Source of the DNA: Pararhizobium antarcticum
GTDB taxonomy: Bacteria; Pseudomonadota; Alphaproteobacteria; Rhizobiales; Rhizobiaceae
Length of the DNA stretch: 64,000 nucleotides
Direction of reading: 5' to 3'
Assembly (NCBI RefSeq): GCF_001885585.1
Contig: NZ_LSRP01000118.1
Coordinates: 1-64,000 of the forward strand
The notes under the pieces were generated by a model that ran no database searches, was not told the DNA's origin, and saw only the letters and a program-made list of their open reading frames with translations. Shown here one piece after another: positions 47,182 through 55,107 of this stretch. Numbering within the stretch: the first letter of the stretch is position 1; the number at the start of each line of letters is the position of its first letter. Both the position numbers and the translations under genes were made by a program.

Positions 47182-47322
47182 TCAATTCAGCGGGATACTC
47201 ACGGCGCTTGGGCCGGAATTTCCGGTTTGTGCATAGGTCGTGTTGCTTGATCCCGTGCTGGAGCAGCCCGAAAGGGTTGAAAGGCTGGCGGTCACAGTGA
47301 GGGCTAAAATGATCAGGCGCAT
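47182..47322 (-). CDS. Tiny lipoprotein, 46 aa
   Basis: The sequence MRLIILALTVTASLSTLSGC gives an n-region, hydrophobic core and lipobox LSGC (Cys20). Only about 26 mature residues follow, rich in Ser, Thr, Asn and Gly. GGAG lies 6 bases before the ATG. The combination of good ribosome-binding site, signal and lipobox in so short a frame is unlikely by chance. It faces the tRNA. Entericidin-like size, but no homology is claimed. Confidence 0.62.
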   Translation of the reverse strand: MRLIILALTVTASLSTLSGCSSTGSSNTTYAQTGNSGPSAVSIPLN

Positions 47323-47506
47323 GGTATCTCCGTTCTGACGTTCGAATCGCTATTGGGACGTTTGAAAGGGTGCAACGATCCCGCGTGTGTTCTAACCGAT
47401 GAATGCAATGATCGCGCTATATTCCGACGTGTCATGCAGACAATCGTGGCGACTGCCCATGCTCGCCCGGTCTGCGGGGCAGCCGACTGACAAATTGTTT
47501 CTGGGC

Positions 47507-47665
47507 TCACCGGTAGTCAGGGGTGGTTTCCGCAATCCTGTAGCTCTGCAGCATGCTGGTCGCACCGTCCTGCAACTGCGGCAGGTAGTAAAAATGCGCG
47601 ATCGCCAGCGCACAGAAGCCGGCTGTCAGATGAATGGCAGTGAAAAGCAGGGCTTGCGATTTCAT
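47507..47665 (-). CDS. Small membrane-associated protein, 52 aa
   Basis: A 52-aa frame. MKSQALLFTAIHLTAGFCALAIAHFYYLP forms one hydrophobic helix (about residues 5-27), followed by a polar amphipathic tail (QLQDGATSMLQSYRIAETTPDYR). GGAG stands 7 bases before the ATG. Too short for common gene callers. No family recognised. It could be membrane-bound or secreted, since the segment could serve as a non-cleaved anchor. Confidence 0.5.
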   Translation of the reverse strand: MKSQALLFTAIHLTAGFCALAIAHFYYLPQLQDGATSMLQSYRIAETTPDYR

Positions 47666-47795
47666 GAAGCATCTCCGCGTTTAAGGACAGGAAACACCGG
47701 AGTCGTCAGATAGTTCCGAACCACGCCGTCGGTCACGAAAAAAGGCCGCAGCTTGCGCTGCGACCTCGAAGTCCCGATGTCGATGTGGCCCCGGA

Positions 47796-48509
47796 CTATT
47801 CGCGTTCGCCCGTGAAATACAGCAGCAGCTGGAAAATATTGACGAAGTTGAGGAACAGCGAGAGGGCGCCGAAAACGGCGATCTTCTGCTGCGATTCCTG
47901 GTCGAAGTTTTCAGCATACTGCTGCTTGATGTTCTGCGTGTCCCAGGCGGTGAGACCGACGAAGACGGCGATACCGATCAGCGAGATCGCAAACTGCAGC
48001 GCCGAAGAGCCGAGGAAGATGTTGACGACCGAGGCGATGACCACCCCGATCAGGCCCATCATCAGGAACGATCCGAACTGCGCGAGGTCCCGCTTGGTGA
48101 CGTAGCCGTAAAGGCTGGTCGCACCGAACATGGTCGCTGCAATGAAGAAAGTGCGTGCGATGCTGGCGCCGGTGAACACCAGGAAGACCGACGCGAGCGA
48201 AAGGCCCATGACGGCGCAGAAGGCCCAGAACATCGTCTGCGCGGTTGCGGCCGACATCGTCTGGATCTTGAACGAGAAGAACAGCACGAACGCCAGCGGC
48301 GCAAGCATCACCACCCATTTCAGCGGCGAAGAGAAGATCGGCACATAAAGCGCCGGCGTGTTGCCGATGACGAAGGCAACGATGCCGGTGATGAGCAGGC
48401 CGGCGCCCATGTAGTTGTACACACGCAGCATGTGCTTGCGCAGGCCCTCGTCGAATATTGCCCCCGACTGGGCGGTTGTTGCGCCGAGGCGCTGTTCGTT
48501 CTGGTACAT
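47796..48509 (-). CDS. Bax-inhibitor-1 / YccA-family membrane protein
   Basis: A 237-aa polytopic protein with seven predicted helices, starting VYNYMGAGLLITGIVAFVIG. It ends in the pattern AWDTQNIKQQY ... ALSLFLNFVNIFQLLLYF, typical of the BI-1/YbhL family, which includes calcium-leak channels and FtsH-linked YccA. The start at 48509 has AAGGAGA 7 bases upstream. It follows the anti-sigma gene by 19 bases and may share its transcript. The actual function in alphaproteobacteria is unknown. Confidence 0.93.
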   Translation of the reverse strand: MYQNEQRLGATTAQSGAIFDEGLRKHMLRVYNYMGAGLLITGIVAFVIGNTPALYVPIFSSPLKWVVMLAPLAFVLFFSFKIQTMSAATAQTMFWAFCAVMGLSLASVFLVFTGASIARTFFIAATMFGATSLYGYVTKRDLAQFGSFLMMGLIGVVIASVVNIFLGSSALQFAISLIGIAVFVGLTAWDTQNIKQQYAENFDQESQQKIAVFGALSLFLNFVNIFQLLLYFTGERE

Positions 48510-48528
48510 GAAGGTCTCCTTTGTTGAC

Positions 48529-49299
48529 TCAGTAAAGGGTTTTCGACAGGTCGCGGGCCTCTGCCGCGAGTGTCGCATCCGGCACGCTCGAGACGAGCGC
48601 ATAGGCGACTTCGCCGATCTGCCAATAGGCAGCTTCGGCGTCGGAAAGATTGACGTCGGTGACGTTCTCGACCGCGAAGAAACCGGGCCGGACGGCAAAC
48701 AGCGACAATTGCCCGCCACCCTCGACGGCGATTGCCATTTCGACGCTGGGACCGAAATCCGAGGGGAAGATCTGCACATCGGCGACCTTCCAGTTTCCTG
48801 GCAGTTTCGGCATGACGATGGCGGTTGCCGCGCGGATGTCTTCTGCGTCGTAGCCGGGGGCTTCGCGCTGCGACGTCATGCTGGCGCGCAGCAGGCTGGT
48901 GTTGTGCGCGCGGATGGCTTCCTCAACATAGGCTGGCGCATGCACGGAGGCGTTCACCGCAGTCGCGTTGAAGGGCCCGATCTGCGAGCTGGCGACCCAG
49001 CCGGTGGTCACGAGGATGCCGATGGCAGCAATCCGCTGCAGGGTCGCCCATGTCCGACGCATCGACAGATTGCTTTCCAGACGGCGGGCGGCCTCACGGG
49101 TCTCGGCGCGGTGCGGGGCGTCGTGCTCGCCAATCGCAATGCGAAGCGTGCTGCGGATCTCCAGGTCGGCCATGATGCGCGCTGCTTCCGCCGGGTTTTT
49201 CGACAGGTGGCTTTCCACGCGGATACGGGCGCCTGGTGCCAGCCTGTTGTCGACATAGGCGTCGAGGTCGCTTTCAAGGATGGGATCCGGATTAATCAT
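48529..49299 (-). CDS. Anti-sigma factor, membrane-bound
   Basis: A 256-aa protein. The cytoplasmic N-terminal part (residues 1-85) has LDAYVDNRLAPGARIRVESHLSKNPAEAARI, resembling anti-sigma N-domains. A membrane helix is at about 90-110 (IAAIGILVTTGWVASS). The periplasmic domain has PGNWKVADVQIFPSDFGPSVEMAI. It lacks a visible zinc-binding HxxxCxxC. The start at 49299 overlaps the sigma gene stop by 8 bases, strongly suggesting translational coupling of a sigma / anti-sigma pair. Confidence 0.84.
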   Translation of the reverse strand: MINPDPILESDLDAYVDNRLAPGARIRVESHLSKNPAEAARIMADLEIRSTLRIAIGEHDAPHRAETREAARRLESNLSMRRTWATLQRIAAIGILVTTGWVASSQIGPFNATAVNASVHAPAYVEEAIRAHNTSLLRASMTSQREAPGYDAEDIRAATAIVMPKLPGNWKVADVQIFPSDFGPSVEMAIAVEGGGQLSLFAVRPGFFAVENVTDVNLSDAEAAYWQIGEVAYALVSSVPDATLAAEARDLSKTLY

Positions 49300-49822
49300 T
49301 GTTGCCTCCGACAAGCTTCAGATGGGCTTGCGATGCGGGTGTGTTCTCAAAGGCGCGGAGTTTTGCGCGGGCGCGCGAGACGCGCGACATCAGCGTGCCC
49401 ACGGGAATGCCAAGCGCCTTGGCGGCATCCTCATAGGAAAGGTCCTCGATGGCGACGAGGTGCAGGGCCTCGCGCTGCTCGTCCGGCAGGTCGAAAAACG
49501 CGTTGCGGATCTGGCCAAGCCGAACCACGGTTTCCTGATCCGCCGGGATCGAGACATCCGCTTCTTGCAGCACGGCATCGTCGCGGCGCTGCTGCGCGCG
49601 CGCCGACCGTCTGCCGTCGACATGGGTGTTGTGCAGGATGGAGAGAAGCCAGGCGCGAAGATTGGCGCCGGTATGGAAGGTGACGCGGCGCTCATAGGCC
49701 TTGACCAGCGTATCGTGGACAAGGTCTTCCGCATCGTTCGGATTGCGCACGAGCGAGCGGGCGTACCGCCTGAGAGCGGTGAGCTGGCCGAGCACGTCGA
49801 ACGGGCGGTTTTTCGAGTCCAT
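49292..49822 (-). CDS. ECF sigma factor
   Basis: A 176-aa sigma-70 family factor. Region 2 covers about 15-80 (SLVRNPNDAEDLVHDTLVKAYERRVTF) and region 4 covers about 115-165 (LHLVAIEDLSYEDAAKALGIPVGTLMSRVSRARAKL). No region 3 is present, so it is ECF-type. The start has no ribosome-binding site. A possible promoter with a short spacing to the ATG suggests leaderless translation. Directed at envelope stress by its membrane-bound anti-sigma partner (inference). Confidence 0.9.
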   Translation of the reverse strand: MDSKNRPFDVLGQLTALRRYARSLVRNPNDAEDLVHDTLVKAYERRVTFHTGANLRAWLLSILHNTHVDGRRSARAQQRRDDAVLQEADVSIPADQETVVRLGQIRNAFFDLPDEQREALHLVAIEDLSYEDAAKALGIPVGTLMSRVSRARAKLRAFENTPASQAHLKLVGGNND

Positions 49823-49830
49823 ACAAGAGT

Positions 49831-49857
49831 ATACGAGACGCGATCGCTTCTCATTCC
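49831..49857 (-). promoter_or_regulatory. Possible ECF-type autoregulated promoter
   Basis: On the minus strand GGAAT (49857-49853), 17 bases, CGTAT (49835-49831), resembling ECF promoters (GGAAC ... CGTT). The expected start point would be within a few bases of the sigma factor ATG at 49822. Confidence 0.33.
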
Positions 49858-49910
49858 ATCCGCGCGAAAATATTTTCGACCGGTCCGCATCAACGCTTTC
49901 GAACTGTGTC

Positions 49911-50348
49911 CTAGGCCAGACTCGACGTCAGCGCCGCAAGCACGAGATAACGCCCGATCTTGGCGATCGATACGAGAAGCAGGAACATGGGAAAGGGCTC
50001 CTTCAGCACGCCCGCCACGATGGTGAGCGGGTCGCCAACGATCGGCAGCCAGCTTCCGAGCAGTGACCACTTGCCATATCGGCGATACCAGGCCTGCGCC
50101 TGTTCGAGTTTTTCAGCCGAGACCGGAAACCAGCGCCGGTCGCGGAAACGCTCGATACCGCGTCCGAGAATCCAATTTATGATTGCGCCGAGAATGTTGC
50201 CCAGGCTGGCGACGACAATCAGGAGTGTGGGAGAATGGTTGCCGCCGAGCAGCAATCCGACCAGCACGGCTTCGGACTGCATCGGCAGAATCGTAGCCGC
50301 TACCAGTGCGGAGAGAAACAGCCCGGCATAGGCGGCAAGATCCGCCAT
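49911..50348 (-). CDS. YqaA-family small membrane protein
   Basis: A 145-aa inner-membrane protein with about four helices. GLFLSALVAATILPMQSEAVLVGLLLGG opens the family, and YGKWSLLGSWLPIVGDPLTIVAGVLKEPF carries the SNARE-associated/DedA-like GxxxxxGxxxG element. Its transport or lipid-related role is not known. It lies upstream of the ECF sigma gene on the same strand, 88 bases away. Confidence 0.88.
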   Translation of the reverse strand: MADLAAYAGLFLSALVAATILPMQSEAVLVGLLLGGNHSPTLLIVVASLGNILGAIINWILGRGIERFRDRRWFPVSAEKLEQAQAWYRRYGKWSLLGSWLPIVGDPLTIVAGVLKEPFPMFLLLVSIAKIGRYLVLAALTSSLA

Positions 50349-50631
50349 CAGGGTGCCGTCGTCGAGAAGGGCGGCGTGGTTACCTGCGCTTTAAGCCCCT
50401 GCCATCCCTCATGATCGCCGGTTTCGCCTCGAAGACCGTTCCCGCATCGGGCAAACCCGCGCGCGGCATCAATGACGGGGCGCCGTTGTCTGTGTCTTTG
50501 CCGGTTTGTGATGTGGTCGCGTGGGCCATGCCGGGGGTCTGTCATCAGCCTATGCTATCGTCGTGGTTTTGAGAGGACAAGTTCTACCGACCTCTGTCCC
50601 GTCTCGGATACCGGCGACGATATGCTTTTGC

Positions 50632-50766
50632 TCAGGTGCGGGCATGTCCTGAGATGCTGGCGGTGGCGGGGCTCGATGCCCGATGCGGGACGAGCGCGAT
50701 GCTGCAGATGGTTGCGATGAGCAGGCCGATAAAAATAAAGCCGAGCGGCATGGTTCTGATCTTCAT
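50632..50766 (-). CDS. Possible 44-aa membrane peptide
   Basis: The frame starts MKIRTMPLGFIFIGLLIATI and contains a single hydrophobic helix (about residues 7-25), then a Pro/Ala/Ser tail. The ribosome-binding site is weak, and it lies between the YqaA gene and the RTX gene, where no other gene is visible. I give it only modest weight. The remaining bases 50349-50631 show nothing. Confidence 0.35.
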   Translation of the reverse strand: MKIRTMPLGFIFIGLLIATICSIALVPHRASSPATASISGHART

Positions 50767-50838
50767 TCGCAACAGTACCCCATCTTTCAGCAAGGATCGC
50801 ACGACGAACCTGTCAGCCTGCTGTCAGGGGTCCGATGT

Positions 50839-50863
50839 CGAGGCGCGCCTTTGACGCGCCTCG
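50839..50863 (-). terminator. Hairpin after RTX-type gene
   Basis: Nine-bp perfect stem CGAGGCGCG / CGCGCCTCG with a 7-base loop just past the RTX stop. There is no T-run, so it may be factor-assisted. Confidence 0.45.
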
Positions 50864-50877
50864 AATTCGCGACATCC

Positions 50878-52170
50878 TCAGACGATGAAGAAGTCTGCGC
50901 TCGTCAGCGCGAGGTTGGTGCCGACGGTGGCGAAATGCACGCTGCCGCCGCTGGCGCTTCCATTGCTGTCGAAGAAGATCTTGCCGGTGTCGCTTTCGTA
51001 GATGATCCGGTCATTGCCATCGCCGGCGAAGCCCGTGGTGTTCTTGACGAATTGCGCGGCGCTCAGGGTGCCGGTTCCGGCAACGGTCGTGAAGATGGCG
51101 TTGTCGATCTGGATCGTATCGTCGATGACGTTGAAGTCGGTGATGCGATCGACATTGGTCGAGGCATTGAGGGCTGTCTTGAACAGGAATTTGTCGGCGC
51201 CGGTTCCACCGGTCAGCACGTCCTTGCCGAGACCGCCGTTCAGCGTATCGTCGCCACTGCCGCCGTTCAGGGTGTTGGCGGCGCTGTTTCCTGTCAGCGT
51301 GTTGGCGGCACTGTTGCCTGTGCCGTTGATCGCATTGCTGCCAGTCAGCGTCAGTTTTTCGACGACGCCGCCGAGTTTGGCGCTTTGCTCCAGGCTGAAG
51401 CTGATGGAGGACTTGACCGTGTCGATGCCGGCACCGCCATCGTTGAGTTCGTCGACGATGTCGCCGCTGTTCTGGACGATATAGGTGTCGTTGCCCGCGC
51501 CGCCGATCATTTCGTCGGCGCTGGTGCCGCCGTCCAGCGTATCGTTGCCGGCGCGACCGACCAGCAGGTCGCTGCCACCGCGGCCCTTGAGCACATTGTT
51601 GACCGAAGAGCCGAAGATGGTGTCGCCGACATTGGTGCCGGTGGCATTTTCGATGCTGGAGAACTCTTCGATCCGGATCGCGCCGGTGTTTGCAAAATTC
51701 TGTGCCAGGTCGATGGTTACGCCCGATCCGCCGAGAACGTTGCTTTCGTCGCGCAGTTCATAGCTCAGCGTGTCCGTGCCGGCGCCGCCGCTGAAGAAAT
51801 TCTGCCAGCCTTCGGAGATGAACGTGTCGTTGCCGTCTTCGCCGAAATAGACGCTGTTTGACGTCGAAACCGCGATCGTGTCGTTGCCGTCGCCACCGAA
51901 GACGCGGTCGAAACCTTCGCCGGTCAGGGCAAAGCCATTGCCAACATAGGTGTCGTTGCCGGCGCCCAGACGGATCTCGTTGCCGCCTTCAAAGCGGTTG
52001 TCGACGATGTCGTTGCCGCTACCGGCATCGACGAAATTGTCGCCGCCGAGATTGCCGACGAGGTTGAGGATGATGACATCATCGCCGCCGAGCGCGTTGA
52101 CGATGATCTCTGACCGATTGTCCTGGACGATCCGGTTTGCGCTGTTGTTTCCTGTAATCGTGACACCCAT
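50878..52170 (-). CDS. RTX-type calcium-binding repeat protein
   Basis: A 430-aa protein without signal peptide. Repeats of the nonapeptide class GGxGxDxUx are clear: LGGDDVIIL, GAGNDTYVG, GGDGNDTIA, GRAGNDTLDGG, GGAGNDTYI, GGSGDDTLNGG, GGTGADKFLF. The N-terminal MGVTITGN and C-terminal FATVGTNLALTSADFFIV (hydrophobic with few charges) are typical of substrates of type I secretion. No type I ABC exporter or HlyD gene is nearby. It may form part of the cell surface or biofilm, but neither function nor substrate can be read. Start 52170 is preferred to the TTG at 52185. Confidence 0.88.
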   Translation of the reverse strand: MGVTITGNNSANRIVQDNRSEIIVNALGGDDVIILNLVGNLGGDNFVDAGSGNDIVDNRFEGGNEIRLGAGNDTYVGNGFALTGEGFDRVFGGDGNDTIAVSTSNSVYFGEDGNDTFISEGWQNFFSGGAGTDTLSYELRDESNVLGGSGVTIDLAQNFANTGAIRIEEFSSIENATGTNVGDTIFGSSVNNVLKGRGGSDLLVGRAGNDTLDGGTSADEMIGGAGNDTYIVQNSGDIVDELNDGGAGIDTVKSSISFSLEQSAKLGGVVEKLTLTGSNAINGTGNSAANTLTGNSAANTLNGGSGDDTLNGGLGKDVLTGGTGADKFLFKTALNASTNVDRITDFNVIDDTIQIDNAIFTTVAGTGTLSAAQFVKNTTGFAGDGNDRIIYESDTGKIFFDSNGSASGGSVHFATVGTNLALTSADFFIV

Positions 52171-52305
52171 GATCTTCGTCCTCAATTCGTGTTCAACATG
52201 GGCAGAAACTAGCAGCTGATTTCAGTATGCGCTGTTCCTGATGGAACAGGAAAGCGATCCATTTTTGGGGTGCTGCCGCGACGGAGTGGCTCCGCCTCTT
52301 GTGGC

Positions 52306-53247
52306 CTATCCTTCGCTCATCATCTCCGTCCCTCCCGTCAGGCGCCCCACAAGGCTTTGGCGGATGCGCCCGACATCGCGCAAAGGCGGGGCGCCGAACT
52401 GGCGCGTGTATTCGCGACTGAACTGCGACTGGCTCTCATAGCCGACCCGATGCCCGGCCGATCCGGCATCAAGCATGTCCTCAAGCATCAGCCGGCGTGC
52501 CTCCTGCAGCCGCAGTTGCTTCTGATACTGCATAGGGCTCATGGCCGTGATCGCCTTGAAATGATGGTGCAGAGACGAGACGCTCATGCTCACCCTGTTT
52601 GCCAGTTCCTCAATTCTCAAAGGCAGGGCGTAGTGGTCCCTCAGCCAGCTGCAGGCGCGGCTCACCTGATGTGACTGGCTTTCGGCAATGGCCATCTGTC
52701 GCAATCGCGCGCCCTGCGGACCTGTCAGCAGGCGATAGACAAGCTCCTGCTCGATCAGCGATAAAAGGGCGGGGATGTCGTGGGGGCGGTCGAGCAGGCG
52801 AAGCATGCGGATGGCCGCATCCCGCAGATCCGTCGTCACCGGGCTGACGGCCATGCCGCGGGCGGCCGGTCCGGGCAGCGGGCCCGTCACGCCTGTCTGC
52901 GCAATGAGGTTGGGAAGGCGCCCTGTATCGATCTGGAAGGACATGCTGAGATAGGGCCGTTCCGGCGATGCCTCGACGATCCTGGTGATGACGGGAAGAT
53001 CGAGCGCCGTCAGCAGGTAGTCCGAACCACTGTAGCGATAGGTCTCTTCGGCCAGCGTCACCTGCTTGGTGCCCTGGGCAATCAAGGCGAGGCTGGGTCG
53101 GTAGGCGCCGCAGGCGGGCATGTCCAATGTCGATCGACGATACAGGTTCAGGCCCTGGATTGCCGTTGTATGATCACCATCCGTTTTGGCGAAACGGGCA
53201 ATAAGATCAATCAGTTCCTGTTGGCGGGATTGTCGTTCTTCCGTCAT
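52306..53247 (-). CDS. AraC-family regulator (with AraC_N domain)
   Basis: A 313-aa regulator. The N-terminal cupin-type AraC_N domain spans residues 1-165 (YRPSLALIAQGTKQVTLAEETYRYSGSDYL); the C-terminal double helix-turn-helix spans 195-305 (SRACSWLRDHYALPLRIEELANRVSMSVSSLHHHFKAITAMSPMQYQKQLRLQEARRLM). It is divergent from the alcohol dehydrogenase, and three TTTTGCA repeats lie between them. Its likely job is to control that gene, as in many AraC_N regulators paired with aldehyde or alcohol enzymes (inference). Confidence 0.9.
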   Translation of the reverse strand: MTEERQSRQQELIDLIARFAKTDGDHTTAIQGLNLYRRSTLDMPACGAYRPSLALIAQGTKQVTLAEETYRYSGSDYLLTALDLPVITRIVEASPERPYLSMSFQIDTGRLPNLIAQTGVTGPLPGPAARGMAVSPVTTDLRDAAIRMLRLLDRPHDIPALLSLIEQELVYRLLTGPQGARLRQMAIAESQSHQVSRACSWLRDHYALPLRIEELANRVSMSVSSLHHHFKAITAMSPMQYQKQLRLQEARRLMLEDMLDAGSAGHRVGYESQSQFSREYTRQFGAPPLRDVGRIRQSLVGRLTGGTEMMSEG

Positions 53248-53313
53248 ATTGAGACGTCTTTCCAGTGATTTAGGCTGAGGCTTGCTAGGGGCACATTAGT
53301 ATTGTTGCTGGCT

Positions 53314-53368
53314 TTTTGCAAAAGCTGCTGTAATCCTTTTGCAGGATCATGCAAGAATTTTGCAGGAT
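53314..53368. promoter_or_regulatory. Candidate AraC-regulator operator: three TTTTGCA repeats
   Basis: TTTTGCA occurs at 53314-53320, 53337-53343 and 53358-53364. The last two extend to the 11-base direct repeat TTTTGCAGGAT (53337-53347 and 53358-53368), offset by 21 bases, two helical turns, as expected for an AraC-type dimer. It is between the divergent regulator and alcohol dehydrogenase. Confidence 0.55.
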
Positions 53369-53473
53369 TGAACTAACGGTTTGCTTTTGGCCTGTGCATA
53401 GTGGATCGCGGGGAAGAGGCGCGCCCGGTGCCTCGTCTTGCACGACCCCGAACCAACATCAAAGGAAAACAAA

Positions 53474-54514
53474 ATGGCCCAGGCAAGAGGATATGCGGCG
53501 ACCGATGCGTCGAAACCGCTCCAGCCTTACACCTTCGAACGGCGCGAACCCAATGATGACGACATCGTCATCGACATCAAGTTCTCCGGCATCTGCCATT
53601 CGGACATTCATCAGGCCCGCAACGAGTGGGGCAACTCCAACTATCCCATGGTGCCCGGCCATGAGATCGCCGGCATCGTCACGGCGGTCGGATCCAAGGT
53701 GACGAAATTCAAGGTCGGCGACCGTGCCGGCGTTGGCTGCTTCGTCAACAGCTGCACCCAGTGCGCCACCCGCGATGTCGACATCGAGCAGTACATGCCG
53801 GGTCTTGTCGGCACCTATAATGCCTTCGAGGCCGATGGCGTCACGCCGACCTATGGCGGCTATTCCGACAGCATCGTCGTCAAGGAAGGCTATGCGCTGT
53901 CGATCCCGGAAAACCTGGCGCTTGATGCCGCAGCGCCGCTGCTGTGCGCAGGCATCACGCTGTATTCGCCGCTGATGCATTGGAAGGCCGGTCCCGGCAA
54001 GAAGGTCGCGATCGTCGGTATGGGCGGGCTTGGCCATATGGGCGTTAAAATTGCCCACGCCATGGGAGCGGATGTAACCGTGCTCAGCCAGTCGCTGTCG
54101 AAGAAGGAAGATGGCCTCAAGCTCGGTGCCGATCACTATTACGCCACCAGCGATGCCGAAACCTTCAAGGCGCTGGCCGGAACGTTCGACCTGATCCTGT
54201 GCACGGTGTCGGCCGAGATCGACTGGAACGCCTATCTCGGGCTGCTCAAGGTTGATGGTTCGCTGGTGCTTCTCGGTATACCCGAAAATGCCGTTCCGGT
54301 TCATGCCTTCTCGCTGGTGCCGGGCCGAAAGAGCATTTCGGGCTCGATGATCGGCTCGATCAAGGAAACCCAGGAAATGCTGGATTTCTGCGGCAAACAC
54401 AACATCGTCTCGGAAATCGAGCTGATCCGCATGGACCAGGTCAACGAAGCCTATGAACGCGTCATCAAGAGCGATGTTCGCTACCGCTTCGTCATCGACA
54501 TGGCGACATTGTAA
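53474..54514 (+). CDS. Zinc alcohol dehydrogenase (YahK/CAD-like) with reduced structural zinc site
   Basis: A 346-aa medium-chain dehydrogenase. The catalytic zinc ligands are C41 (GICHSD), H63 (GHE) and a Cys in LLCAGIT (about 155). The cofactor fold is [17 protein letters not shown], typical of NADPH-dependent YahK/AdhC enzymes. In the usual four-Cys structural zinc loop only C94 and C97 remain; the others are R100 and M108. ATG 53474 is preceded by AAAGGA. The substrate is probably an aldehyde or alcohol; expression is probably controlled by the divergent AraC regulator. Confidence 0.91.
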   Translation: MAQARGYAATDASKPLQPYTFERREPNDDDIVIDIKFSGICHSDIHQARNEWGNSNYPMVPGHEIAGIVTAVGSKVTKFKVGDRAGVGCFVNSCTQCATRDVDIEQYMPGLVGTYNAFEADGVTPTYGGYSDSIVVKEGYALSIPENLALDAAAPLLCAGITLYSPLMHWKAGPGKKVAIVGMGGLGHMGVKIAHAMGADVTVLSQSLSKKEDGLKLGADHYYATSDAETFKALAGTFDLILCTVSAEIDWNAYLGLLKVDGSLVLLGIPENAVPVHAFSLVPGRKSISGSMIGSIKETQEMLDFCGKHNIVSEIELIRMDQVNEAYERVIKSDVRYRFVIDMATL

Positions 54515-54622
<108 letters not shown>

Positions 54623-54623
54623 C

Positions 54624-55088
54624 TTACCCCAGCGGCAGCGGCCCGTCGTTCTTGATCTCTTCCATCACCGCATAGGTGCGGGTTTCCTTTACGCCCGGAA
54701 GCGTCCAGAGAACCTGGCCGAGAAAATTGCGATAGGCGATCATGTCCTCGAAGCGGGTCTTGACGAGATAGTCGAAGCCACCGGCCACCATATGGCATTC
54801 GAGCACGGACGGCGCCTGCTTGATGGCGGTAGCGAACTTGTCGAAGACTTCGGCCGTGGTCTTGTCGAGCATGACCTCGATGAAGACCAGCAGGCCGAAG
54901 CCGAGCTTGTGCGGATCCAGGCGCGCGCCGAAGCCCGAGACGAAGCCCTCTTTCAGCAAGCGGCGCAGGCGTTCGCTGGTTGCGGTCGGCGACAGGCCGA
55001 TGCGGTCGGCAAGTTCGAGATTGGTGATCCGCCCGTCGGCCTGCAGGATATGGAGTATCCGGCGGTCGATCTTGTCTATCTCGTACAT
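54624..55088 (-). CDS. Lrp/AsnC-family transcriptional regulator
   Basis: A 154-aa regulator. The N-terminal helix-turn-helix (residues 5-50) has IDRRILHILQADGRITNLELADRIGLSPTATSERLRRL; the C-terminal RAM ligand-binding domain has SVLECHMVAGGFDYLVKTRFEDM. It is the second gene of an operon with the M20 amidohydrolase, whose stop lies 19 bases upstream. The lrp start at 55088 gives the family N-terminus. It probably senses an amino acid related to the M20 substrate. Confidence 0.93.
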   Translation of the reverse strand: MYEIDKIDRRILHILQADGRITNLELADRIGLSPTATSERLRRLLKEGFVSGFGARLDPHKLGFGLLVFIEVMLDKTTAEVFDKFATAIKQAPSVLECHMVAGGFDYLVKTRFEDMIAYRNFLGQVLWTLPGVKETRTYAVMEEIKNDGPLPLG

Positions 55089-55107
55089 GCGCCTCCCTTT
55101 CCTGCCT

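Noticed and set aside
48509-48528. ybhL RNA motif before the Bax-inhibitor-1 gene
   Set aside because: Only 19 bases separate it from the anti-sigma stop, too few for a leader structure.
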